64,000 nt of DNA from Branchiostoma belcheri (lineage: Eukaryota; Chordata; Leptocardii; Amphioxiformes; Branchiostomatidae): positions 2,701,249 through 2,765,248 of the forward strand of contig NW_017803379.1 of the NCBI RefSeq assembly GCF_001625305.1, written 5' to 3'. Below the pieces are notes generated by a model. That model worked only from the letters and a program-made list of their open reading frames with translations, was not told the DNA's origin and did not search any database. Made by a program: the position numbers and the translations under genes. This document shows, piece after piece, positions 1 to 10,081 of this stretch (the stretch's first letter is position 1; every line of letters starts with the position of its first letter).

Positions 1-1
1 C

Positions 2-793
2 AATATGCTGGGTACATTGACAAGGCAGCAGAAACGTCATTGGCCTGAATACCTACCTGAGTTGGTCCACTCGTATAATAATACACAGCACGCAACCACT
101 GGGTACTCCCCGTACTTCCTACTGTTTGGTAGACAAGCGAGACTACCACTAGATTTAACTCTGGGCATAGACTCTGCAGAGGAAAACACGGGTGATACAG
201 TAAGTCCGGATGAGTGGGTAGAGAAACATCACCAACGGTATAAGTACGCTTATGACTTAGTTACTAAGAACTCTGAATCTGCAAAGGCAGGTCAGAAGAA
301 GTTACATGACCGGACAGCTCGCACAGCTCCTTTGCTACCTGGAGAAAGAGTTTTAGTTAGAAACAAGAGGACTCGGGGTCCTTCTAAACTTAAAGATCAG
401 TGGGAACAGATCCCACACGTGGTAGATAGACAACCCAACGTGGATATCCCGGTTTATGTTGTCACTCCGGAGAGGGGAGGTGGTCCCAGTAGAACCCTAC
501 ACAGGGATATGTTAACTCCCTGTATGTTTGCTCCTCACCCCTGCAACACAAGGCGGCCACGTGCCGAACAAAAGGACGGGCGCGCAGATAGGCGTGAGCC
601 AGAAGACAGTGCCACAACTGATAGTGAAAGTGATAATGAGGGTCGTGAGGAGGATGGGGACCTGCCCATTGTTGTTGTACAAATGCCTGTAGCGCCTCCA
701 GTGGGCGATGGCGGTCCGGAAGACCCTAGATATCCGGTTAGGGAGAACAGAGGAGTACCTCCTATCCGTTACCCAGAAGTTTTCAGACAATGA
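2..793 (+). CDS. Ty3/gypsy retrotransposon pol, 3' end (integrase C-terminal part), partial
   Basis: The frame is open from the left window edge to the stop at 791-793, so the protein is cut by the window. The first ~60 residues match the end of a retroelement integrase core: a WPEYLPELVHSYN segment, then TGYSPYFLLFGR, a signature of Ty3/gypsy integrases. A basic C-terminal domain follows (VLVRNKRTRGPSKLKDQWE) and then an acidic, low-complexity tail. Reverse transcriptase, RNase H and the integrase catalytic acidic residues would lie upstream, outside the window. No envelope-like frame follows. The polypurine tract and LTR start about 1.1 kb downstream fit the 3' end of an LTR element. The frame is intact in the visible part, so the copy may be fairly young. 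Confidence 0.85.
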   Translation, partial: NMLGTLTRQQKRHWPEYLPELVHSYNNTQHATTGYSPYFLLFGRQARLPLDLTLGIDSAEENTGDTVSPDEWVEKHHQRYKYAYDLVTKNSESAKAGQKKLHDRTARTAPLLPGERVLVRNKRTRGPSKLKDQWEQIPHVVDRQPNVDIPVYVVTPERGGGPSRTLHRDMLTPCMFAPHPCNTRRPRAEQKDGRADRREPEDSATTDSESDNEGREEDGDLPIVVVQMPVAPPVGDGGPEDPRYPVRENRGVPPIRYPEVFRQ

Positions 794-1784
794 ATAAGGT
801 GTTTTCGGCTAATGAAATGTGCAGCCATCTTGGGGTTTGTAGTTAGTGGGGGGAATCAAGTGTTATGCTTTCCTTGGAAACCCAGACATCGGGGGTTGGG
901 CCTCGGCCCTTCGGGAATTCATACTACTTTTAGCTAGATAAGGTGGTTGCACTTTCCCAAATTGATTCTGATCATCTATATATAATATCTAAGCTCTAGA
1001 GTAATTATTTACTAGTAACGGTGCTTTTGTGCTGAACGAGTCTACTTTGTTCTGGTTGTAGAGTTCGTGATTCCCAGGGTGGGTAGGATTTACTTCACTA
1101 GACACTACAATTAATATTAACTTGGGTTTGAGTCCGAGTGGGAGTATGTTCTCCCATACTTTGAGGTCAAAAATTATTTGTAGATTATGGCGGTCAGGCT
1201 TGGTGTGTGTGTTTGTGTGTTCTCTTCCCCATCCTGCACAGGTCCACGTGGGACATCGAAGCTTGGCGATGGAGAGGGCACTTCCCGCCGCGCCATCCGA
1301 TCCCGGAAGAGCGACCCGTCCGAGTCATCACCCTAACGGGGACCCCTGAAGCGACGCCATCTTCGCCGGACGACCCTTCGACTAAGGACCGGTGAGGGCT
1401 ACCGCAACTGAGGGGCGACTGCGGCCGGGCGTTCGTGCTCCTTGCAACACGGAGGAGGGGAGGAACACAGCGGGGAACCACTAACCAGTAAGCGGTCCTG
1501 ACGCGTGCTGACACGAGTGCTGAGAGACGAGCGCCGAGAGACGAGTCTGAGAGACGCGAAAACTCCGACAGCTAACTGACGCCGAAGGACGTCGACGCGA
1601 CGTTTTCACCAATCTGAACGTGAACACTGCAAACTCTACTTAAACTCTGAAATAGAAACCCGGTAGTAGTTCCCGATACCGTAAATGTATGGTTTCTACA
1701 GATGCCTAGCAGTAAAGGCACATGTACATTTCTCTCGTTTTATAGTAGTTAGACAAGAAAACGTTTTTTTTTTAAAACCTGATA
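794..1784 (+). other. Non-coding 3' internal region of the Ty3/gypsy element
   Basis: About 1 kb lies between the pol stop and the duplicated polypurine tract. Short open frames on both strands (for example 1122-1349 and 1194-1514) resemble no family I know and overlap each other. I see nothing else coding here. It is probably the element's 3' untranslated internal sequence. Confidence 0.5.
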
Positions 1785-1914
1785 TTTTGTAGTGATCGTT
1801 CGCCGAGGACGGCGAAAAATTACTAGGGGGGGAAGTGTAGGGAATGACATTTTATAGTGATCGTTCGCCGAGGACGGCGAAAAATTACTAGGGGGGAAAG
1901 TGTAGGGAATGACA
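1785..1914 (+). repeat. Two 65-bp tandem copies holding the polypurine tract and LTR start
   Basis: A 65-bp unit occurs twice in a row. Each copy has a CGCCGAGGACGGCG hairpin-like palindrome, then TACTAGGGGGG(G)AAG, then TGTAGGGAATGACA. The purine run followed by TGT has the form of a polypurine tract next to an LTR 5' end. Unit 1 has the tract at about 1826-1835 and TGTAGGG at 1836. Unit 2 has the tract at 1891-1900 and TGTAGGG at 1901. Confidence 0.75.
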
Positions 1915-2975
1915 TAAGGTGTTTAGATGTTGCATTAGGTAAGCCGTTTCGGACGTTCGAACGGCGACGTTAGCGTCCGTTCGACGTCCGAACGGCTACG
2001 TTAGGATCCGTACGTATACGTTAAGATCGACGACGTTCGATCACGTTCTTAGAATAAACGAGAGGTTTTTGAGTTGAAGTCTTTGTGTACGGACGTCTTT
2101 TTTGTGTGCTCTGTGTCCTCTTCTTTTCTTGTCTTGCTCTTACTTTACACCGTGTACTCGGAGGCGGAAATCCCACGACGATCAACAACGAACCCCTTAC
2201 ACGTGCGTGTCTGTATGTATGGGAGGGGGCGTATTCCACTATTCAACGGCAATGCCAATGACATAATCCGGCTTTTCTTATATCGTATGATATATTACAA
2301 GGTTGGACAGTAAGGTGGCACGGGTTTAGTTCTGAGTCTATTGTGCTATTGTGATTTAACATGGTCTACATTACACTGGCTGGAGAGAAACAATGACAAA
2401 TTTGGATAACGAAAGAGGAGGGGTCTCACGTATCCCGGTAACTCACGGTGGATGACGACACAGGGAATTTCCCTAACTGAGTGAGTCACAAGACCGGCGT
2501 GTGCTTTATTCTAATGTTTAAAACATATCATTGGTTTGTTTGACGTTTGTTGGACTCACACATTTTTCGTACAGTATCCAATTCTGTCAATGGACTTTAG
2601 ACTACAGTAAGTACTTCGTTTGTTGTTTTTATCAACATGTCCGAGCAGAATCCGACTACGTGAGCTGAATTCCGCTTTTTCCGAATATGGCAGTAGGGTT
2701 TAAAGCTTAAGCAGATCAGATCAGCTGTTTTGTGTCAGATATGTCAGATAGTCGTGACAGTCAGGAACCAACAGTACTGGGCCCGCTACTAGCCGGATAT
2801 TGTATAGAGAGTAAAAGTGGGGGAAAACAACGTTGTCGGGAATGACGTAGTATCTATCCGAAGCACAAGACGTCTAGGAAATCGAAATTTTAGACACTGG
2901 TCCTCAAAGATTATTACAACTTGGACTCAATTTGCAATGTTTTTCATGTTGTTAATGTGTTTCATGTTGTTAACC
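1901..2975 (+). mobile_element. Putative 3' LTR of the Ty3/gypsy element (right end undefined)
   Basis: The sequence after the second polypurine tract begins with TG, as LTRs do. It is rich in CG-containing palindromic motifs and has no coding frame of known type. The 5' LTR is outside the window, so the right end cannot be fixed by comparison. The end given is only where the next insertion's target-site duplication begins. Confidence 0.4.
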
Positions 2976-2987
2976 TCTTATTTGTTT

Positions 2988-3830
2988 AGTTAAAGAGTTT
3001 GACTTGTTCCAACACAATAAGGAGAACTCACCATAAATTTTCGGCTGATCCCGTCAACCTTCGTCAGATTTGTGATGCAATCGCTGACTTTCCGGAAGTC
3101 GGAAACGTGATGACGTCAGGAGTGCATCAAAAGTGGCGGGAAGACGGTATCTCCCACCATCACGGTTCAGAGAGGGTTGGTGGGCCCTGATGTAAACTGC
3201 CTCCTTCACGCCTCTCACAAAGTAATCCTGCTCCGTATCTAGAATGCGCACCTTGTCCAATGTAACTGTATGTCCGGGGGACTCGATGTGTATGTGTTGC
3301 GACACTTCCGATGTGTTTGAACTGGGGCGCCTGTGTTCCAGAGTGTGGCGTGATTTACCACATTCGGTGCGCAGGTCAAAATATCAGAGGACCTTGCCCA
3401 GAGACATACATAGGGGAAACAGAACGGCCTCTCAAGACTAGATTTCTGGAACACAGGCGCCCCAGTTCAAACACATCGGAAGTGTCGCAACACATACACA
3501 TCGAGTCCCCCGGACATACAGTTACATTGGACAAGGTGCGCATTCTAGATACGGAGCAGGATTACTTTGTGAGAGGCGTGAAGGAGGCAGTTTACATCAG
3601 GGCCCACCAACCCTCTCTGAACCGTGATGGTGGGAGATACCGTCTTCCCGCCACTTTTGATGCACTCCTGACGTCATCACGTTTCCGACTTCCGGAAAGT
3701 CAGCGATTGCATCACAAATCTGACGAAGGTTGACGGGATCAGCCGAAAATTTATGGTGAGTTCTCCTTATTGTGTTGGAACAAGTCAAACTCTTTAACTA
3801 TGTATTCTACCAACACAGATGAGCTTTCAT
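2988..3830 (+). mobile_element. Penelope-like element fragment with long inverted repeat and 12-bp TSD
   Basis: Positions 2988-3342 are the exact reverse complement of 3445-3799 in every segment I compared, leaving a ~102-bp unique spacer. The right arm plus spacer encode a GIY-YIG endonuclease end; the left arm is an inverted partial copy of it. The 12-bp sequence TCTTATTTGTTT occurs at 2976-2987 and again at 3831-3842, so the whole unit behaves as a single insertion with a target-site duplication. An inverted truncated copy joined to a forward copy is the usual arrangement of Penelope-like elements. The absence of arm divergence suggests a recent insertion or recent conversion. Confidence 0.85.
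3338..3733 (+). pseudogene. Penelope-like element GIY-YIG endonuclease, C-terminal fragment
   Basis: The frame reads CGVIYHIRC, then YIGETERPL, KTRFLEHRR, then DTEQDYFVRGVKEAVYI and SLNRDGGRY, ending with a stop at 3731-3733. These correspond to the GIY and YIG strands, the conserved Arg, the Glu in VKEA and the Asn of LNRD seen in the endonuclease domain of Penelope-like retroelements. A Cys-x3-Cys...Cys arrangement precedes it, as is usual in that family. The reverse transcriptase half is absent, so this is a 5'-truncated, non-autonomous copy. The open frame upstream of 3338 runs into the inverted arm and is not part of the original protein. Confidence 0.85.
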
Positions 3831-3842
3831 TCTTATTTGTTT

Positions 3843-5460
3843 GTTAACCCCGCACTGTGCACTAATATGTAATGTTATCCACAAACAAATTGTAAAGCGT
3901 TTTCCCAATTGGTTACGTAAAGGCGTTTCCATACGAATAAAAATATTATTACTCAGATCATGCGGGGGTTCCCCATACATGTGACTGATAAGTTAGTACA
4001 CACAGCAAATACTCGTGACTGGCTCAAATGTACCCGTGTTAACATCTGTCTCTGTGGTACCTTTCTGTCGGGTTACAGTCCATATAGCGAGAGCTGAGAA
4101 GGGATTTATTGTAAGTGGTGTAACGTTTTATATACCCACAGCTTGCAATGTTTAAAGAATTTCTTCTCTTGCTGCTTCCTTTCGTACCAAGTGTACGTCG
4201 ACAATCATAGACTGAGAAGTAATAATCTTAGTATATATCCTTGGCCATACGCCAAGAGCTAGTTCTCATCCGGCCCTCTCTACCAGCAGCTCCCGTGTAC
4301 TTCCTGGTATACATCCTGTTGTTGCCCTTACACTAGCATCAATGCCCCATGTCTTCATGTTTCCTGACTTCCCCTCTTAGCCTCCCCTGTGGGCTTCATG
4401 TGTCTTGAGGCAATCTTTAGTAGATACGCCGAACGAATTTAGTCGTGTGACGTATTTTAACAAAATCTGTGTTGTTTACCGTAGCAGTGCGCTGTTTCCT
4501 CATCGACATGATTGTATGTAATCCATCCGAGTCTGTGTTGTTTTCATCACCTTTGTGCCATTCTCCGTCGATGTTATACTAAGGAACAATGTACATCGGG
4601 GCTGAAACAATGTACATTGGCCCCTTCTCGTTGCTATTTGTATCCCTATGAAAGATATCGCCATCATGTGACAACTTGCGTCAACATTTACCTTGCCTTA
4701 GCAACCATAACGACATCATAAAAATATGTTTGCCTGTGCCGAACATGTCCAGACACGAACTGAGCCACTTACCTGCGCAAAGTAAACATTCCGCGTGAAA
4801 TATTCAGGGGGCGGCTTGACATATTCATCAAAATAAACTTGATCGTTTTAGGTTAGAAAACAATTCAATTCATAGAAATGCGGTAAATGATAGGTAAGAG
4901 AGGGGCCATCACGAACACGATAAGTTCAGGCCATACCTGTTTGACATGTGATAAAGTTTAATATAGAATATGTTTTCTGCTGAATTCATTTGTGTTTGAT
5001 TTCGGAAAGGGCCCTCTTACATGCAAACTAGTTGATCTTGATACGTTCAAGGAAAGCAGAAGTTTTTCTAACATTGTTTTTCTAACGTCAGGGCGACAAT
5101 GACTGGTTCTGATTTACAGCAGCAAGGTGTCACTGCAGTATTACAAATGCGGTCCAAGCGTACGGCGTTGTCACATAATGTTAACCTGATGAAATCATTC
5201 TCGGATGTAAACCAACACTTTGTTTACATTGCAGGAACATATATAACCGCCATGTCAGAAGCAACAGAGAATGATCCTCGTTCTGACCCACCTGCAGTAG
5301 TTCACGTTTCCCGCCAAGTGTCGCTTGACTTACGTTACCTTCGGGACACGGGATGACTGAGAAAGAACTTGTTTTTCTGAGACTTATAGGAGTAAATATC
5401 GGAATAAAAAATCGTCTTAGTCTTTAGAGCTTGTCAATCGCGAAAAGAGAACCCCTAAAA
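3843..5460. other. Intergenic/5' region of the ROCO gene
   Basis: No recognisable gene. A short frame at 5099-5356 starts with an ATG in acceptable context but has no family resemblance, so it is not called. The last ~100 bases before the ROCO ATG are AT-rich and contain acceptor-like TTAG steps (about 5418 and 5426), so an upstream non-coding exon cannot be excluded. Confidence 0.4.
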
Positions 5461-8400
5461 ATGTCACATTCTACATTAAGGATCGGTAAGGTAGAACTTT
5501 TGTTGGAGGAGGAGGATGAAGAAGGAAGACAGCGGCTGCATGCCAACCACTTGGTAAGGAAGCAGCTCACCAAGGAGGACATAGAGAACATCTTGACAAA
5601 AATCATTGCAAAAACAGAGGAACCTGGATTTGACATTGGCGTCCTATGGCTAAATAGTAATGGATTGGAAGCACTACCCGACGACCCCGCCAGGGGACGT
5701 GACTTCAGTAAACTGGAGAATCTCATCCAGTTAGCTCTATGGGATAACAAATTCGCCGTCTTTCCAGAGGTTCTGGTTAAGCTGAGGAGGTTAGAACGTT
5801 TGAATATTTCCCAAAATGTAATTGAACGTATCCCGCCAAGCATCAAGGAGATGAGCGCCAGTTTGAAAGAGCTGTGGCTAGGCGGAAACAGGATACAAAA
5901 CGTCCCAGAAGACCTTTGCTATTTGGCCAATCTCGAGATCCTTTACCTTGGACACCGGCAATACAAAGACGGCGGAAACAACATCAGTGATCTTCCAAAG
6001 AACTTCGGCCAGCTGAAGAAGCTGCACACTCTATATCTGTATGCCAATAAGTTCACGAAGTTGCCGGAAGTGATATTTCAGCTTCCTAGCCTCCGAGACT
6101 TGGACGCTGGAAAGAACAGAATCCGACATCTGCCTGAAGAGATGCACCATCTGAAGAAACTCACCATGTTGAAAGTTGACGACAACTTGTTGACAGAGCT
6201 TCCAAACGCTCTATGCCGACTCAACAATTTGTTCAAACTGGACATACGAGGAAACCGTATCACAATCCTACCTTTAGAGTTTGGCAAACTGACACAGCTG
6301 AAGATATTTGATATCAAGAGGAACCCTCTCGTCCAGCCGCCACTGGATGTCTGTCTGCAAGGTGTCGGGAGAATCAAGACCTACCAAGAAGAGCTGGCAA
6401 AGTCAGAGCCAGTTTCCACCGTGCACCGGAAAGTTGTGCTGCTCGGAGAATCCTTCGCTGGAAAGACAAGCCTGAAGAATGCTCTCCAAACGGACGAATC
6501 CCATCTGACTGAGGAGAAGGATCGCACACAGTGTATGAACATAGACTCGTGGTGTTCTGAGATAGACGGCGAAAGTCTAGAGATCCGGGCGTGTGACTTC
6601 GGAGGCCACGATGTGTACAGACTGACCCACCAGTTTTTCCTGAGCGAAGGATCTCTTCACCTGTTGGTGGTAAATCTCAAAACCTACCGCAGGCAAAAGA
6701 GTGCGTTCAACAAAGCGGTGAAGTTCTGGTTGGAGAGTGTCGACTCTCGCGTCGTCAATGCAGTCGTTTATCTAGTAGGCACCCACGCTGATAGGCTAAC
6801 AGCAAAACAGATAGAAGAGAAGACACGGGACATCAAGGCTCGTGTGGCGACGTTCATCGAAGAAAGAAGGAAGCACATGCACCTGCAGATTGAGGAGGTA
6901 GAAAAGCAGATTGACAAAGCAAGAGAGGAGGTGGAGAACACTGGGAGCGGGCATGCCAACCGGAAACTCGAACAACTACAGCGAAAGGCAGAAAGGCTAC
7001 AGTGTAAATTGGAGAGTGGCCTGAGGCTCGTAAAGGATGGTGAGATAGCAGTAGTCAGCTCAAATAAAGACCTGACCGGCATCAGCGACTTAAAAGCAGA
7101 CGTGTTCAAAATCTCGGTCGACAAGGACATGTTCCCCAGCGCTCACTGTATCCTGCCCAGATCATGGATCAACATGGAGAAGTTGCTCAGGTCAGAAGGG
7201 GAGAAGTCCACAAATATCACCCTCTCGTGGGAGGAGTGTGTGCACCTCGGGTCCAAGCTTGATCTAGATTCGACTGGTCTGGAAGCTGTGATGGAGTACC
7301 TTCATAAAACCGGCTCCGTCCTACACTACAAGGGCGACATCCTCCGGAACGTTGTGTTCCCTGACCCTACTCAGCTGATCACCCTGCTCAAGCTGATTTT
7401 TGACCACGATCGAGACCGCCTCCTTGGCGCCTTAAGACAGAACTCGCAAATGTCCGCGGAGGATTTTGGTCTCGTGGAGAAGAATTTCATCTGCCGTGCA
7501 ATTCTGCCGAAGGACGTCCTTCACAAGCATTTCAGTAAGAACAGAAGAACGTCAGATGACTTCGAGACCACCATTAAGGTGCTAGAGACATTCGGCATCA
7601 CTCATGTCGTGCCACCAATGCCCAGGGGCACCCCTGGAACCGCCTTTCTAACGCCGGGGGACACGTATTACAGGTTCCCTTGGTTCTTGCCGAAGTCGCA
7701 GGGCACGCCTTCGTACGTGAAGCAATGTTGGCCGTCACGAGTGCCGAACGGAATGGAACAGATCGGTGTAGAGTTCAGAATCGACGGGAAGGAACCCACG
7801 GGTCTGTTTGAAAGACTGTGTGCGCAGCTGCCTCCTCAACTGTGCCCAGGAAACGACTGGTCAGACGGCGCCCTGTCTTACATGGGAGAACAGCCGGTCT
7901 TGGTCCGTCGAAAAACGGTGGAAGGCGGCGTGAAGATCATGATATCAGGACGCGTACGCGCGGAGTCGGACAGGGTTGACGACATGTGGCTGTACGCCAT
8001 CATACCAATGGTAGAGAAAACAAAGCTCCTGCTAAAGGAATGGTCTCGGTCTTGTTGGACGTGCAGCATCCCATGCCCGCATTGTACCAAAGCGGGTCTC
8101 AAGGTTCTCGGCTACTTCAGAGGCGACCTGCTTTGGGAGGAGAGACCCGACAAGCCAGCGAAGTTACCGTGTCCGAGACCACGACATCACTCCGGCAGAG
8201 CCGCTCCTACTCTGATGGCCAAACTGGTTTACCCTCCAAAAGCAGGTATGTTTAACCAGAAATTATATCATATCAATATAGGTTACTTAGGCCTGCTGCT
8301 TTTAATCTTGAAATACATGCACAAGAGAAAGGTCAGTATCTTTACCACTCCGCCATTTGTGTTACATACAGTTCCAACTGTTGCGCCAACGGACGTAGTC

Positions 8401-10081
8401 GTCAAGCCGGCATCATCGACAGAGGTGGAGGTGAGCGTTGGAGGCATCCCTGTCCACCTGAGGCCAGGAGTCATCCTCGGCTACATCGTGAAGTACAAGG
8501 GAGACGGGAGAGAGGCAAAGGAGGTACCAATGAAGGACGGGCAGCACACGGTGACGCTGAGAGGCCTGAGCAAGTCGACTAAGTACACGGTGACGGTGGC
8601 TGGGTTCACCGCGGGCGGCGTGGGCAAAGAGAGCGACCCAATCGACATCTTCACCATGGAAGATGGTAATGTGATCAATGTGTATGAGAGTGCGTTTGTG
8701 TGGATGTGTTTGTGTGTGTGTGTGTGTTTGTTTGTGTGTGTGTTTGTGTGTGTGTGCGTGCGTGTAGTCTGTGTCTGACTCTGTGTGGGACTGTTTGTAC
8801 GAGTGTATGCGTATTCCAGTTTGTATATGACTGTGTGTGTGTGCGTGCGTGCGATTTAATATTGCGTATTGAATGATTCAAGGACTTTCTTTCCATACAG
8901 ATGTTACGAGGAACACAGAGAACATTTAGATTTCAAACGACACCAAGACTTGAATAAAGAAAGATTAACCATGTTTTACCTACAGGAGCTGCAGTCTATT
9001 GCAACCATGACTGAATCTACCACACTTTCTATAGATAAATCATCGTTACATACCTTTCACATTGCAGTTCCCGACGCACCACCAGTAGATGTGACTGCAT
9101 TCGCACGCTCTACCCGCGAGATTAAGGTCTTCTGGAAAGAACCACCGAAAGACCAGTGCAACGGCGCAATCCGCGGCTACAATGTGCGGTACCGAGGGAA
9201 GAACGACACCGGAGCGTACAGCCTGGTGTTTACAGAAAACACCCACGCCGTGCTACAGAACCTCGAGCTGGCCAAAGAGTACAGCATCGCAGTTCAAGCA
9301 CTCACCTCCATCGGGGAGGGGCCCTTCAGCCATCAACCAGTCGCGAAGAGGACTCTTCTAGATGGTAAGCAATCGTATAATTGTATATATCCAGCGTCCA
9401 CAACTTACAGATTCACCCTGGCCTTATACATGACCAGGGTTTTCTGTATGTAATTTCAGAGGTTCCAGAGTGAAGCTAGTCCATTTTTTCTGTCTTATTG
9501 TGTGTTATTAAAATATTCAATCCTAATTAAGAGGTGGCCTAAATTATAGTAATGTTAGGTAATTGTGGCGATTTTGTGCCAAGCTAATTAGGTTATGCAA
9601 AGTTATGGACAGAAGATTCATAGTCACACCCCTGCTATTTACAGACCCGAAAGACGGTGTGATGGAAGACGTCACGGATATGTTGGTGGATAAACTACTG
9701 GTGGAAGACATCCGGCGGCTGGCCGTCAAGTTAGGCCTCACAGAGGTGCAGTACGAAGAGGTGTGCTACTCCTGCGATCGGGATGCGAGGGAAATCAAGT
9801 ACCAAATGCTTAGGAAATGGAAGCAGGTCACAGGAAGCAACGCCACGGTACAGTCTCTGTGCATAGCTCTAGAGGCACTCGATGCAAAGGTGTCTACATC
9901 TGCCGAACATTGCCGAACTGTTGCGGAACATGACGGAACACTCGCCGAACACTGCCGAAAGGGTATCGGTCAGCCCTGGCACGAAGGCGGTTACTATATT
10001 AGCTTAGCCAAGCAGATAATGGATTCTGTTGAAAGCAAAAGCTCAGAGCGTCCAAACAATGAACCTAGTGATCTGAGCTAA
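5461..10081 (+). CDS. ROCO-family protein: LRR-Roc-COR-FN3-FN3-Death
   Basis: Exons 5461-8245, 8372-8665, 9068-9364 and 9645-10081, all introns phase 1; about 1270 residues. ATG 5461 is chosen because the same frame upstream has only a TTG. Domains: about ten leucine-rich repeats (residues ~50-310); a Roc GTPase with P-loop GESFAGKTS (G329-S337), DFGGH (D379-H383) in the switch II position and THAD (441-444) as the base-recognition motif; a charged coiled coil (~470-540); a COR region (~570-920). Exons 2 and 3 each encode one fibronectin type III domain. Exon 4 encodes a death-domain-like helical bundle (around ADIRRLAVKLGL-type sequence, W-K core) and a polar tail. The LRR-Roc-COR part resembles MFHAS1-like ROCO proteins. 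Roc binds and hydrolyses GTP and COR mediates dimerisation in this family. The death domain suggests, by inference, coupling to an immune or apoptotic adaptor. Each added domain is one symmetric exon, consistent with exon shuffling. Confidence 0.9.
8700..8860 (+). repeat. (GT)n-rich low-complexity tract in ROCO intron 2
   Basis: Imperfect TG/GTTT dinucleotide-rich sequence. It lies directly after the splice donor at 8666 and keeps the exon 2 frame open for a further ~35 codons, which is an artefact of the repeat and not coding evidence. Confidence 0.8.

Noticed and set aside
1194-1514. Frames on both strands downstream of the Ty3/gypsy pol gene as an envelope or accessory gene
   Set aside because: Short, mutually overlapping, no signal peptide or membrane segment, and no family resemblance.
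3311-3337. ATG at 3311 as the start of the GIY-YIG protein
   Set aside because: These bases belong to the inverted left arm and are read on the antisense strand of the copy; the frame is open there only by chance.
5099-5356. 85-codon open frame upstream of the ROCO gene
   Set aside because: No family resemblance, ordinary length for chance in this region, and no splice continuity with the ROCO frame.
8666-8778. Extension of ROCO exon 2 to the stop near 8778
   Set aside because: The extension is translation of a GT-rich simple repeat; a good donor at 8666 and a phase-matched acceptor at 9067 give a second FN3 domain instead.
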